A DNA stretch of 64,000 nt from Myxococcales bacterium (GTDB taxonomy: Bacteria > Myxococcota_A > Polyangia > Polyangiales > Houyiibacteriaceae): NCBI GenBank assembly GCA_029862185.1, contig JAOTXX010000005.1:43144-107143 (forward strand), in the 5' to 3' direction. The translations under genes and the position numbers were made by a program. Positions 25,883-34,528 of this stretch are shown in pieces. Under the pieces are notes generated by a model, which saw only the letters and a list, made by a program, of their open reading frames with translations, was not told the DNA's origin and did not search any database. Numbering within the stretch: the stretch's first letter is position 1; each line of letters starts with the position of its first letter.

Positions 25883-28060
25883 TCATTTTGACCGTAACCA
25901 AGACCAGGGCGTGAGGAGCCCCAAAAACCGCTTCCAAAGCGAGAATCCTTTGCGAATGTCGCGGCGCACCTCTGCTGCCTGATCGCGCAGTCTGCCGGGG
26001 TCGGGCTGGTGCACACCGAACGCGGCCGCAAGGTGCGCGTTCGTCAACGGCTCGAACGCAGGGAATCGGTCGCGCACGCGTCGCGCGAAGGCCTCTCGCG
26101 ACTCGCCGGGACCTCTTCGAACCTCCAGCTCTCCGATGCGGTCGAGCTCGGCTCGGTAAATGACCCTGGGCAGCGAAGCAGCCGGCACCATGCTGGGAGC
26201 CATTCGGCGCCAGAGCTTCCCCAAGTAGAGCAGGAGCAGCACGACGGCGAACAGCGCCAAGACCCAGGTCCCGAACGTCAAAGAGATGCGCCGTGCGAGC
26301 TCTTTGAGCTTGGGCAAGTCGGTCGCGGACAGCGGAATCGGGGACGCACCGCGGGCAAGCTCGCCGAGGAGCCGCTGCAAATCGGCATCCATCGGTTGCT
26401 CGGGAGGATCGAGCGCGCGCTCCGGGTACACATCCAAGACCACCCAGCCGAAGCCATCGATGAAAACCTCCGGCCAGGCGTGGGACGCTGAGCCAGACAA
26501 GAGCAAGGAGGAGCCACCCTGGCGCGCCGATTCACTCACCGCATAGCCGGTTGCCACTCGGGCTGGCACGCCGAGGCTTCGCATCAGGTAGGTCGCGGCA
26601 TGGGCGAAGTGCACACAATAGCCCGTTTTATCGCCGAACAAAAAGCTCGCGGTGGGATCCTCGGCGCCGCTGTGCTCGTTCTTGAGGCTGTAGATGCCTT
26701 CGCGACCGAGCCAGCCAGTTACCGCGAAGGCCTTTGCGACTGGATTCTTTGCCAGCCTCACAGGCAGCTCGGAGGTGAGCTCTGCTGCAAGCTCGGCGTA
26801 TCTCGTATCGGGCGGTGTCTCGGTGTAGTGCGCCCACTGTTCTTTGGACCAGTCCGAAGACCCCGGACTTGCGTCGAGCATGGAAGTGTAGTCGGCGGTG
26901 AGCACACCGGACAGCGCGCGGTAGACGCGACGGAATCGATTCGGTGAGGGGTTCTGCATCGGCTCGACCTCGATCGGTGACTCGAGCGCAAACGGCTGGG
27001 TGTGGTCGGCCATGAGCGCGATCGTCGTCTCCAGCGGCCCGCGATTTTCGTTGACCTCGGGTGCGTTTTGGATCTCCGTGAGTCGTGCCGGGAAGTATGG
27101 GATCAGATCGGTATCGATGTCCTGGCGCCCGGAGACCACGAGCTTTCGCCCGTTGTACTGACTGAACGCGCCCTGTCGGAAGTAATAGACGCCGCTAGGC
27201 GGGGAGTAGTCGTCGTGGAAGAGGACGACTGCAACGGGAACGCGGGCCCCTCCGGGGTTGTACTTGTCGCGAAACTCCAGCTCGCTCGCGGAAGCCCCGC
27301 CTCGCTCTTGCTGCTGACCTTTTCCTTCCTTGGCTTCTGACTCGTCGGGACGAAGACCGAGCCCGCCTCCCCCGTCGGGCGGAGGTGGCATTCCGACCAG
27401 GGGCGTGGCGACGACGATCAACGCGAGCAGGAGCCCGATCACACCGAGGTTGAGAACGGCGCGCCCGAACCGCTGCTCGCGCAGCAAGAGCACGAGGCCG
27501 AATGCCGTTGCCGTCCCACCCATGAAGAGGAAGAGCCAGGTCGGGTCCCAGCCAAGCGCGATGATCCAGTCGGCCAAGTAGAACGGTCGATTGATCGCGC
27601 CGTGTCGGTGCGCGATGAAGAGCTGCCCGAACGCAACGGCGACGAGCAGTAGCTCGAAAACCGAGAATATCGAGCGACGCGCGGAACCTGCTCGCATCGC
27701 GGCGCTTCCGATCGCAGCGACCAGCAGCGCCGCGAGCATGCCGGCCAAGCGAAGGGCGCCAGCCGGACCGAGGGAAGCCGCCAGGAACGAGCTGTTCGTC
27801 AGGGAAGCACGAAACCAGGCCGCCAAGGCGATTAGAATCACCGCCCCTGCGAAGATCGCGGATGTACGGATGCGTGACTGCCCGAGCTGAGACCCCACCA
27901 GACAGCCGCCGAAGCCTCCTGCAAACGCAACGAGCACCGAGCTCGGCGGAGCCATCGTGGCGACCAAGACCGCCCAGGCGAGGCCGTGAATCATTGCCCG
28001 TCCGAGCTCGGCGAGCGCGGCAGCAACTCCGAGTGTTTCCGGATGGGCCTCTGCCGTCAT
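25883..28060 (-). CDS. Multi-pass membrane protein with transglutaminase-like domain (TgpA type)
   Basis: 725 residues. Several transmembrane segments lie in the N-terminal part (LAWAVLVATMAPPSSVLVAF and onward) and one near residue 610 (TWVLALFAVVLLLLYLGKLW). The periplasmic transglutaminase-core domain has GYCVHFAHA with the nucleophile Cys near 480, SHAWPEVF with the catalytic His and LDVYPERA with Asp. This is the TgpA (DUF3488-type) architecture. The start at 28060 overlaps the DUF58 stop by ATGA. Role probably a periplasmic peptide-bond or cross-link reaction on an exported substrate delivered by the MoxR module. Confidence 0.88.
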   Translation of the reverse strand: MTAEAHPETLGVAAALAELGRAMIHGLAWAVLVATMAPPSSVLVAFAGGFGGCLVGSQLGQSRIRTSAIFAGAVILIALAAWFRASLTNSSFLAASLGPAGALRLAGMLAALLVAAIGSAAMRAGSARRSIFSVFELLLVAVAFGQLFIAHRHGAINRPFYLADWIIALGWDPTWLFLFMGGTATAFGLVLLLREQRFGRAVLNLGVIGLLLALIVVATPLVGMPPPPDGGGGLGLRPDESEAKEGKGQQQERGGASASELEFRDKYNPGGARVPVAVVLFHDDYSPPSGVYYFRQGAFSQYNGRKLVVSGRQDIDTDLIPYFPARLTEIQNAPEVNENRGPLETTIALMADHTQPFALESPIEVEPMQNPSPNRFRRVYRALSGVLTADYTSMLDASPGSSDWSKEQWAHYTETPPDTRYAELAAELTSELPVRLAKNPVAKAFAVTGWLGREGIYSLKNEHSGAEDPTASFLFGDKTGYCVHFAHAATYLMRSLGVPARVATGYAVSESARQGGSSLLLSGSASHAWPEVFIDGFGWVVLDVYPERALDPPEQPMDADLQRLLGELARGASPIPLSATDLPKLKELARRISLTFGTWVLALFAVVLLLLYLGKLWRRMAPSMVPAASLPRVIYRAELDRIGELEVRRGPGESREAFARRVRDRFPAFEPLTNAHLAAAFGVHQPDPGRLRDQAAEVRRDIRKGFSLWKRFLGLLTPWSWLRSK

Positions 28061-29418
28061 GCGGCGTTTCTCCACGGCGAGCTGATATGGGTCCCGTCTC
28101 CGAGCAAGCGCCCGCTGACGCGGTCGATGATGACGACCTCGCAACGAAGCTGACCGAGCGCGCGCCCGACTCTCTCGAGATCAGCACGGTCGATGCCCGA
28201 GGCCCTAGACGGTCTCAGCAAGACGCGACGCCAACCCGGCTGACGATCCGGGTCGTGAACGGCGTCGACCGCGATGACCACGCGAACGCGGCCGTAGCGC
28301 CGCATGGTCAGGGAGCGCATCTCATCGAGCCAGGCGCCCATGGTCGGAGGCGCGAACACCACGAGCGCGGCGGGCCCGCGCGGGTCGACCTCTGCCAAGA
28401 AACGCTTCATCCCGCTGCCGCTAGCGACCGCATGTCGTGAGGAGGTCATCACCTTGTGGAGGGCCTCGGAGCGATCGGAGGTCGCGTCCGGCGAGCCATC
28501 GGCTCCAAACTGCCATTCCGTGCCGAGCGCCTCTTCCTCGATGGCCGCCCGCGCCGCTGCCGCGGCGGCTTCGTCGTGCACGCTGGCGACGAGATAGGCG
28601 ACCGTCCTTCGAGCGCGGCTCAAGGCCCGCTCCGGAACACGCACCATCAACTTCCTGGTGCGCCCAAACACTTTCCAATGGATGAAGCGCGCTGAATCGC
28701 CTGGGACATATCTTCGGAGCTCGACCCGGTCGCCGTCCTCGAGCCCCATCGGGTGCGGAAACTCCTCGCCGCCTGTGAGCGAGGTCAGGACCGGCAGACG
28801 CCGAATGCCGCCGAGGTGGGGAAGCACCTGAATCGGCCCGAGTTGACGATGCGTCAACACGATCCGCGCCAGGCCGAAGGCATCTTGAATCACCAAGCGA
28901 CGCGTGACGGATTCGAAGATGCCGCGCTGGCGAAGGGTCACCCGCTCTCTGAGACGCCCGGCACCTGGCTCTGGCTCGACGGGCAGCGCGTCCGGAGCCT
29001 CCCACGACCAGCGCAACTGCACCAAGGGCAACCACCACATCGAAGGCAGCGAAAATCCCGTCAGCAAGGGCATCCCCGTCTCGAAGGTCGACGTGCGCCA
29101 TGAAAACGATGCGCGCCTGAGCCAGAAAAAAAGCGCGAGCGCGCTCGACACGACGAGCAAAGTGGAGATCAGCAGAAGGCCGGCTCCGCCATAGCCAAGC
29201 ACGAGGAGGACTAGATCGAGCTTCTTGAAGCCGAAGCTGATGAGGGCCACCGACGCGACGAGGGCGAGGGCCAGTCCCAGCCAGGTGAGCGGCCAAAGAT
29301 CGGAGACGCGGCGAGCGACACCCCGGATGCGCGCCATCGGCGGCGCTTTGGCCGGCGAAACTGCCTGCAGTGGGCTCATGAGTGCGATCGTGCCACGCGA
29401 GTCTTCAAGCTCAACCAT
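28057..29418 (-). CDS. DUF58 domain protein
   Basis: 453 residues. Two hydrophobic segments (about 45-110) are followed by a cytosolic region with the DUF58 core DRVELRRYVPGDSARFIHWKVFGRTRKLMVRV. This domain has a von Willebrand-like fold and occurs next to MoxR and transglutaminase genes. Start ATG at 29418 has no good Shine-Dalgarno; an alternative is Met14 at 29379. It heads the four-gene minus-strand operon and is divergent from the ABC operon. Confidence 0.88.
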   Translation of the reverse strand: MVELEDSRGTIALMSPLQAVSPAKAPPMARIRGVARRVSDLWPLTWLGLALALVASVALISFGFKKLDLVLLVLGYGGAGLLLISTLLVVSSALALFFWLRRASFSWRTSTFETGMPLLTGFSLPSMWWLPLVQLRWSWEAPDALPVEPEPGAGRLRERVTLRQRGIFESVTRRLVIQDAFGLARIVLTHRQLGPIQVLPHLGGIRRLPVLTSLTGGEEFPHPMGLEDGDRVELRRYVPGDSARFIHWKVFGRTRKLMVRVPERALSRARRTVAYLVASVHDEAAAAAARAAIEEEALGTEWQFGADGSPDATSDRSEALHKVMTSSRHAVASGSGMKRFLAEVDPRGPAALVVFAPPTMGAWLDEMRSLTMRRYGRVRVVIAVDAVHDPDRQPGWRRVLLRPSRASGIDRADLERVGRALGQLRCEVVIIDRVSGRLLGDGTHISSPWRNAA

Positions 29419-29463
29419 TGGAATAAGGCCCCGGGGACCCGGGTTTGGGGTTTCGGAGGTGTC

Positions 29464-29491
29464 TTGACAGGCTTAGAGCCGGGGGTAACCT
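29464..29491 (+). promoter_or_regulatory. Promoter of the Gld-like ABC operon
   Basis: A perfect TTGACA (29464-29469), a 16-base spacer and TAACCT (29486-29491) lie 44 bases ahead of the ABC ATPase ATG. It is the only strong sigma70 signal in the divergent 117-base gap. Confidence 0.5.
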
Positions 29492-29535
29492 CCGCCAGCC
29501 CAGGGAAAAGCAACGGATCACGCGCGAGGGAGTGT

Positions 29536-30504
29536 ATGAGCGATGTGATGATCGATGCGCGGGACTTGACCAAGCAGTACGGTACGGTCGCCGCGTTAAA
29601 GAACGCCAGTTTTCAAGTGAATCGCGGGGAGGTCGTCGGTTTCCTAGGACCCAATGGGGCCGGGAAGACCACGACGATGAAGATCCTGACCTGCTTCATC
29701 GCGCCTTCCGGAGGGACGGCTCAGGTCGGCGGCGCCGACATCTTTGAGGACCCCATCGCGGTCCGCGAGCTCATCGGTTATCTGCCCGAGAACACCCCGC
29801 TCTACACCGAAATGTTGGTGCTCGAGTACCTGCAGTTCGTCGGCAAGATGCGCGGGCTTCGCGGTGCAGGTCTCGACGCGAGGCTCCGCCGGGTCGTCGA
29901 AGAAACCAGCCTCGGCGAGGTCATTGGCAAAAGCATCGGCGAGCTTTCGAAGGGCTTTCGTCAACGTGTGGGTCTTGCACAGGCACTGATTCACGAGCCT
30001 CCCGTGCTGATCCTCGACGAGCCGATGAGCGGCCTCGACCCGAACCAGGCCTCCGAGATCCGTGAGCTGATTCGCGAGATTGGTCGTGAACGCACCATCA
30101 TTTTGTCCACCCACAATCTCGCAGAGGTTCGGGTGACCTGCGGGCGCGTCCTGATCATCTCGCAGGGGCAACTCGTGGCCGACGACACTCCCGACGAGCT
30201 CGCCGCGCGCGCCGGGAAACCGCGATTCATCGCGACGTTGAAGCAAAACGGCCACAGCGCCAGTGAAATCCGCGAGGTGTTCTCCGTCATCGGCGATGCG
30301 CAGAGCGTGAAAGAGCAAGCGGGCGGAGCGCCTGGAGAGCTTCTGGTCGAAGTCGTACCCAAGGGCAACCAAGACCTGCGCGCCGATATCTTTCAGGCGG
30401 CTGTGTCCGCCAAGCTCGTGCTCCTCGGCCTCGAGCAGCGCGGCGAAAACCTCGAAGACATCTTTCGACAGCTCACCACGGGCAACGGAGGAGCCTCATC
30501 ATGA
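29536..30504 (+). CDS. ABC transporter ATPase, GldA/CcmA-like
   Basis: 322 residues. Walker A GPNGAGKTTT, signature LSKGFRQRVGL, Walker B VLILDEPMSGLDPNQ and switch STHNLAEVRVTC are all present. The last ~90 residues extend past the ATPase core. It is an exporter-type ATPase in a four-gene set with a permease, a GldG-like protein and DUF4340. In Bacteroidetes GldA/F/G are needed for gliding or protein export; in myxobacteria related sets exist whose cargo is unclear. The start at 29536 was chosen over the upstream ATG because of the GAGGGAG ribosome site. Confidence 0.92.
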   Translation: MSDVMIDARDLTKQYGTVAALKNASFQVNRGEVVGFLGPNGAGKTTTMKILTCFIAPSGGTAQVGGADIFEDPIAVRELIGYLPENTPLYTEMLVLEYLQFVGKMRGLRGAGLDARLRRVVEETSLGEVIGKSIGELSKGFRQRVGLAQALIHEPPVLILDEPMSGLDPNQASEIRELIREIGRERTIILSTHNLAEVRVTCGRVLIISQGQLVADDTPDELAARAGKPRFIATLKQNGHSASEIREVFSVIGDAQSVKEQAGGAPGELLVEVVPKGNQDLRADIFQAAVSAKLVLLGLEQRGENLEDIFRQLTTGNGGASS

Positions 30505-31211
30505 GATCGGTTCTCACCATCGCCGGACGCCAGTTCCGAAGCTACTTCAACGGCCCCGTCGCCTACATCGTCATTTGCATCATCTTGCTGACGCTTGGGT
30601 TCTTCTTCTGGAAGACGTTCTTCCTATTCGGTCGCGCGAGCGCTCGAGAGATGTTTCGCTGGCTCGGCTTGATCCTCGTCTTCTCACTTCCAGCGCTCAC
30701 GATGGGCCTTCTCGCCGAAGAGAAGCGAACCGGCACGATCGAGCTGCTCATCACCATGCCGGTGACGGAGGCGCAGGTGATCCTAGGGAAGTTCTTGGGG
30801 GTTTTGGGGCTCTATGCGGTCCTCCTCGCGCTGACCATCAGCTACCCGCTCAGCGTCTCTACGCTCGGCGACCTCGACTGGGGCCCGGTCTGGAGCGGCT
30901 ACCTCGGCTTGGTTCTGCAGGGCTCGGCGGTGCTTGCCATCGGTTTGATGGCCTCCAGTTGGACGAGCAATCAACTCATCGCGCTCTTCGTCGCGCTGAC
31001 CTTGAGCGTCTTCTTCTGGGTGCTCGACAAGTTCTTGGCGCTGCTCCCGACGAACGCTGCATCGGCCTTGCAGTGGCTTTCGTTCGACTATCATTTCCAA
31101 AGCATGGCGCGAGGTGTGATCGACCTGCGTGACGTTCTTTTCTTCGTTTCCGTGGTCGTATTCGCGCTGGCCGTCGCGTTTCGGGCACTCGAAGCGCGGC
31201 GGTGGAGCTGA
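30501..31211 (+). CDS. ABC-2 type permease, GldF-like
   Basis: 236 residues, six hydrophobic segments (e.g. VAYIVICIILLTLGFFFWKTFFLF, VLAIGLMASSW) with the EEKRTGTIELLITMPV loop typical of ABC-2 permeases. It forms the membrane part of the exporter with the preceding ATPase, with which it overlaps by four bases. Substrate unknown; the family includes lipid, polymer and protein exporters. Confidence 0.9.
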   Translation: MRSVLTIAGRQFRSYFNGPVAYIVICIILLTLGFFFWKTFFLFGRASAREMFRWLGLILVFSLPALTMGLLAEEKRTGTIELLITMPVTEAQVILGKFLGVLGLYAVLLALTISYPLSVSTLGDLDWGPVWSGYLGLVLQGSAVLAIGLMASSWTSNQLIALFVALTLSVFFWVLDKFLALLPTNAASALQWLSFDYHFQSMARGVIDLRDVLFFVSVVVFALAVAFRALEARRWS

Positions 31212-31214
31212 GCG

Positions 31215-32924
31215 ATGTCATCGAATGTTCAAAAACGCGCCGCTAGCGAATCCCTGATCTTTCTTCTGATCGTGGGCGGCATCCTGATCTTGCTCAACGT
31301 GCTTGCCGCGTACTTCCGGTCGCCCCGGATCGACCTCACGCAAAACCAGCTCTTCTCCTTGGCCGAGGGGTCCGAGCGGCTCGCCTCGAACCTAGACGAC
31401 CGCCTCGAGGTCACGGCCTACTTCACCGAGAACCTCCCACCTCCATTCAACGCCACCGAACGCCAGGTGCGTGACTTGCTCGCGGAGTACTCGGCCGCGT
31501 CGAACGGGCAGATCATCGTTCGCTTCGTCAATCCAAACGACGAGGCCGAGCAGGAGGCCGCCCGCGCAGATGGCGTACAAAGGGTCGCCCATCAGAAAAT
31601 CGAGGAGGACCAGGTTGCCGTCGTCGAAGGCTACCGCGGCATGGTGCTCCGCTATCTAGATCAGACTCGCACGATTCCGGTCATTCAGGACACCACCGGG
31701 CTCGAATACATCATCAGTTCTGCGATCAAGGAGCTGGTTGGCGAGCGCAAGCCGATCGGAGTCGTCGGCGGCCACGGCGGCCCCAGCCTCGAGCAAGGGC
31801 TTACCAGCCTCAGGTCCGTGCTCTCGCTCTACGAAGTCCGCGAGGTCGACGTCACACAAGAGATCGACCCTGGGCTTGCTGCGCTCTTGGTCATCGGGCC
31901 CCAGGAACCGTTCAGCGACCAGGAGCTGAGGCGCATCGATCAATTCGTGATGCGTGGCGGCTCGCTTGGCGTATTCGGAGGCGCGATCGCGGTCGACCTC
32001 GGTGGTCAGGCTGGTCCTTCGGCTCGAGCCCTGAGCGTGCGCATGGACGGCCTGCTCGGCGCTTGGGGCGTTCGCCTTAGCTCGAAGCTTGTGGCCGATG
32101 CGCAGTGCAGCCGCGCGCCGATGGCTGGACCGTTGGGCCTACAAGTGCTCGTGCCGTACCCGCCCATCCCCGTCCTCCAGCTCCAAGAAGCGCAACGGGA
32201 GCACCCGGTGATGTTCCGACTAGCCTCGCCCATGCTCCCATTCGTTGCACCTCTCGAGCTCGACGAGCCGCCCGCGAACACCACACTCACCGTGCTCGCA
32301 AGCTCATCGCAAGACTCTTGGACGATGTCCGGAGAGACGATTTCACTCGCGCCACGCAATCCAAGGGACTGGCAGATGAGCACCGACGCCGGCCCGTTCG
32401 ACCTCATGGTCGCTATCGAGGGCAAGTTGCCTTCGGCGTTTGCGGCCCCGATCGACGAAGACGGTGCCGACGCCATCCCGGCCCCGCCGGTTGCCGAAAG
32501 GGACGTCCGCGTCCTAGTCGTGGGCACTGGCTCGTTTCTCGAAGACGCGTTCATGCCGCCACGTCCGCAGCAAGGCGACGTGCAGATGAACGCTGCGCTG
32601 GCTTTGGCGCTGAATGCGATCGATTGGCTGGCGGCCGACTCGGACTTGATTGCGATTCGCGCCAAGACGACCGAAGAACCCGCGCTCGACATTCCAGATT
32701 CGGTGCTCGTCGCCGAAAGTACTGCGCTGGCGGCCGCTGAGCAGGGCGACGAAGGCGGCGTCGAGGCGGCACTCGCAGAGCGCAGGGCTGCGATCGAGTC
32801 CTGGGATTCCAAGAAGCTCGGCTATCGCTGGCTGAACACGCTCGGAATTCCCTTTCTGGTCGCGCTTTTTGGACTCTTGCGCTGGCGGCAACGCTTGAAC
32901 AAGAAGAGAACGCTCAAACTCTAA
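31215..32924 (+). CDS. GldG-like auxiliary membrane protein of the ABC system
   Basis: 569 residues. One transmembrane helix near the N-terminus (LIFLLIVGGILILLNVLAAYF) and one near the C-terminus (TLGIPFLVALFGLLRW) flank a large extracytoplasmic region. Start of the DUF7088/GldG domain is seen in IDLTQNQLFSLAEGSERLASNLDDRLEV. It has Asp/Glu-rich alpha/beta segments like a ThuA-type domain (RRIDQFVMRGGSLGVFGG). Lies three bases after the permease and ten bases before DUF4340. Probably an extracytoplasmic partner of the exporter; no enzymatic motif. Confidence 0.85.
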   Translation: MSSNVQKRAASESLIFLLIVGGILILLNVLAAYFRSPRIDLTQNQLFSLAEGSERLASNLDDRLEVTAYFTENLPPPFNATERQVRDLLAEYSAASNGQIIVRFVNPNDEAEQEAARADGVQRVAHQKIEEDQVAVVEGYRGMVLRYLDQTRTIPVIQDTTGLEYIISSAIKELVGERKPIGVVGGHGGPSLEQGLTSLRSVLSLYEVREVDVTQEIDPGLAALLVIGPQEPFSDQELRRIDQFVMRGGSLGVFGGAIAVDLGGQAGPSARALSVRMDGLLGAWGVRLSSKLVADAQCSRAPMAGPLGLQVLVPYPPIPVLQLQEAQREHPVMFRLASPMLPFVAPLELDEPPANTTLTVLASSSQDSWTMSGETISLAPRNPRDWQMSTDAGPFDLMVAIEGKLPSAFAAPIDEDGADAIPAPPVAERDVRVLVVGTGSFLEDAFMPPRPQQGDVQMNAALALALNAIDWLAADSDLIAIRAKTTEEPALDIPDSVLVAESTALAAAEQGDEGGVEAALAERRAAIESWDSKKLGYRWLNTLGIPFLVALFGLLRWRQRLNKKRTLKL

Positions 32925-32933
32925 GCAGGGGGA

Positions 32934-34022
32934 ATGCTCGTAGTGGAATGGCGAAAGAACCGGATTGCGATTGGAGCCTTGGTGTTCTTCGTGCTGCTGG
33001 GCCTGACGGCCTTGGCGGTGAATAGGAGGAACCGTCAACCCACGAGCGCCGGGGAGATTCCGACGATCGAGCTCGACAAGGCCGAGATCACCGCGCTCGA
33101 GATCAAGCGGCCCGAAGATGGGCGAGTCGTCCTGGCGAAAGTCGACGATTCCTGGCGGGTGATCGAGCCCGTGGAGGCTACGGCAGATCAGAACAACGTC
33201 GACTCCGCGCTCAATCGGCTTGCCGACCTCGAGATCAGCCGAATCGTAGCAACGAAGCCGGACCACTACGCACGGCTGCAGGTCGACGAAGAGAGCGCTG
33301 TGCGGGTCACGGTAAAGGCCGGAGACGAGACCCTCAGCGAGTTGATGGTCGGCAAGTACGGCAACGGGATGACCATGGTTCGAATCGACGAACGCGGCGA
33401 GGTCTTCGGAGCGAGCGGCTCGCTTCGCTATGCATTTGACCGTGAGCTCAAGGCTTGGCGCGATCGAAAGGTCGTCAACGTGGAACCCGAGGACGTGCAA
33501 TCGATCCGGTTCGACGGGCCAAAGGGGACGTTCGTCTTCGAGCGTGAAGGAGAGGCTTGGGCCGCCCGTAAAGGAAACAAAGCCCTCGGCAACTTCGATC
33601 CGAAGCAGGTGAGCCGCACGGTTTCGACCACAGCACGGCTCGTCGCATCCGATTTCGCGGCGTCAGACGTCTCCGAAGCGAGGGCCGGGCTGAACGAGCC
33701 CCGAGCGACAGTGACCTTGACCTCGACCGGGAACCCCGAGCCAATCGTGCTCGAGCTTGGTGCTGCCACGGAGCAAGGCGATGAGCTCTACCTGAGGCGC
33801 AGGGGCGAGCCCACGGTCTACGTGATCTCCCAGTACCTCGCCGACCGACTCCAGCCGGATGCCGCGGCGTTCCAGGCGCCCAGCAAGCCGCCCCTCGCAT
33901 CGCCCGCACAGCCACCGTCGGGGCCAGCGGCGGGAGGCCAGCAGCAGCCTCAGCTTCCGCCGGAAGTCATGGAGCAACTCCGCGAGCAGATCCGGGCACA
34001 GCAGGGACAGCAGCAGCGCTAG
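32934..34022 (+). CDS. DUF4340 membrane-anchored protein
   Basis: 362 residues. An N-terminal anchor (IAIGALVFFVLLGLTALAV) is followed by repeated beta segments such as ITALEIKRPEDGRVVLAKVDDSWRVIEPV and FVFEREGEAWAARKGN that identify DUF4340. The last ~50 residues are Gln/Pro-rich (QQQPQLPPEVMEQL) and low-complexity. DUF4340 proteins are regularly next to Gld-type ABC transporters, suggesting an exported structural part. Start ATG at 32934 has GGGGGA just upstream. It overlaps the DUF423 gene by four bases tail-to-tail. Confidence 0.85.
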   Translation: MLVVEWRKNRIAIGALVFFVLLGLTALAVNRRNRQPTSAGEIPTIELDKAEITALEIKRPEDGRVVLAKVDDSWRVIEPVEATADQNNVDSALNRLADLEISRIVATKPDHYARLQVDEESAVRVTVKAGDETLSELMVGKYGNGMTMVRIDERGEVFGASGSLRYAFDRELKAWRDRKVVNVEPEDVQSIRFDGPKGTFVFEREGEAWAARKGNKALGNFDPKQVSRTVSTTARLVASDFAASDVSEARAGLNEPRATVTLTSTGNPEPIVLELGAATEQGDELYLRRRGEPTVYVISQYLADRLQPDAAAFQAPSKPPLASPAQPPSGPAAGGQQQPQLPPEVMEQLREQIRAQQGQQQR

Positions 34023-34414
34023 CTCCCGGCCCCAAGCCCCCAGCCCGCGACCATGATGGCGCCCCAGCCGACCAAGAAGAACAGACCACCGAAAGGCGTG
34101 ATGACTCCGAGCTTCGTATGGCCGGTAACTGCCATCAAATAGAGGCTACCGCTGAAGAGCGCGACTCCGGCGACGAACGCCCCGCCCGCGACCAGCGCCG
34201 AGGCGCCCGCACCGCGATGGACGAGCCAGGCCGCCAGCGCGAGAGCCAGCGCATGCGTCAGGTGATAGTGGGCGGCGGTGTTCCACCAGTCCAAGCGCTT
34301 GACGGCGTCTGGCAGCGCACCGAGGCGGGATTGCAAGCCATGCGCGCCAAACGCGCCGAGGGCCACGCCGCTAAAGCCGAGCAAGCCGGAAACAATGATG
34401 AAGATTCTAGCCAT
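34019..34414 (-). CDS. DUF423 family membrane protein
   Basis: 131 residues, four hydrophobic segments. The pattern GVALGAFGAHGL near the N-terminus, HYHLTHALALALAAWLV and the FSGSLYLMAVTG, GVITPFGGLFFLVGW segments match the DUF423 (YwdK-like) family of unknown function. It overlaps DUF4340 tail-to-tail by four bases. Divergent from sucA with a 114-base gap. Confidence 0.9.
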   Translation of the reverse strand: MARIFIIVSGLLGFSGVALGAFGAHGLQSRLGALPDAVKRLDWWNTAAHYHLTHALALALAAWLVHRGAGASALVAGGAFVAGVALFSGSLYLMAVTGHTKLGVITPFGGLFFLVGWGAIMVAGWGLGAGS

Positions 34415-34528
34415 CGGAGCCCATGATGTGCCAAGTCCTGCGCCAGGACCAGGCCGCGCGCTAGCACCTCGTAGGCGAACGCGTTAGGCTTCTGCAGCGA
34501 CCAGGGTTACTGGAGCCACGACTCGGAA

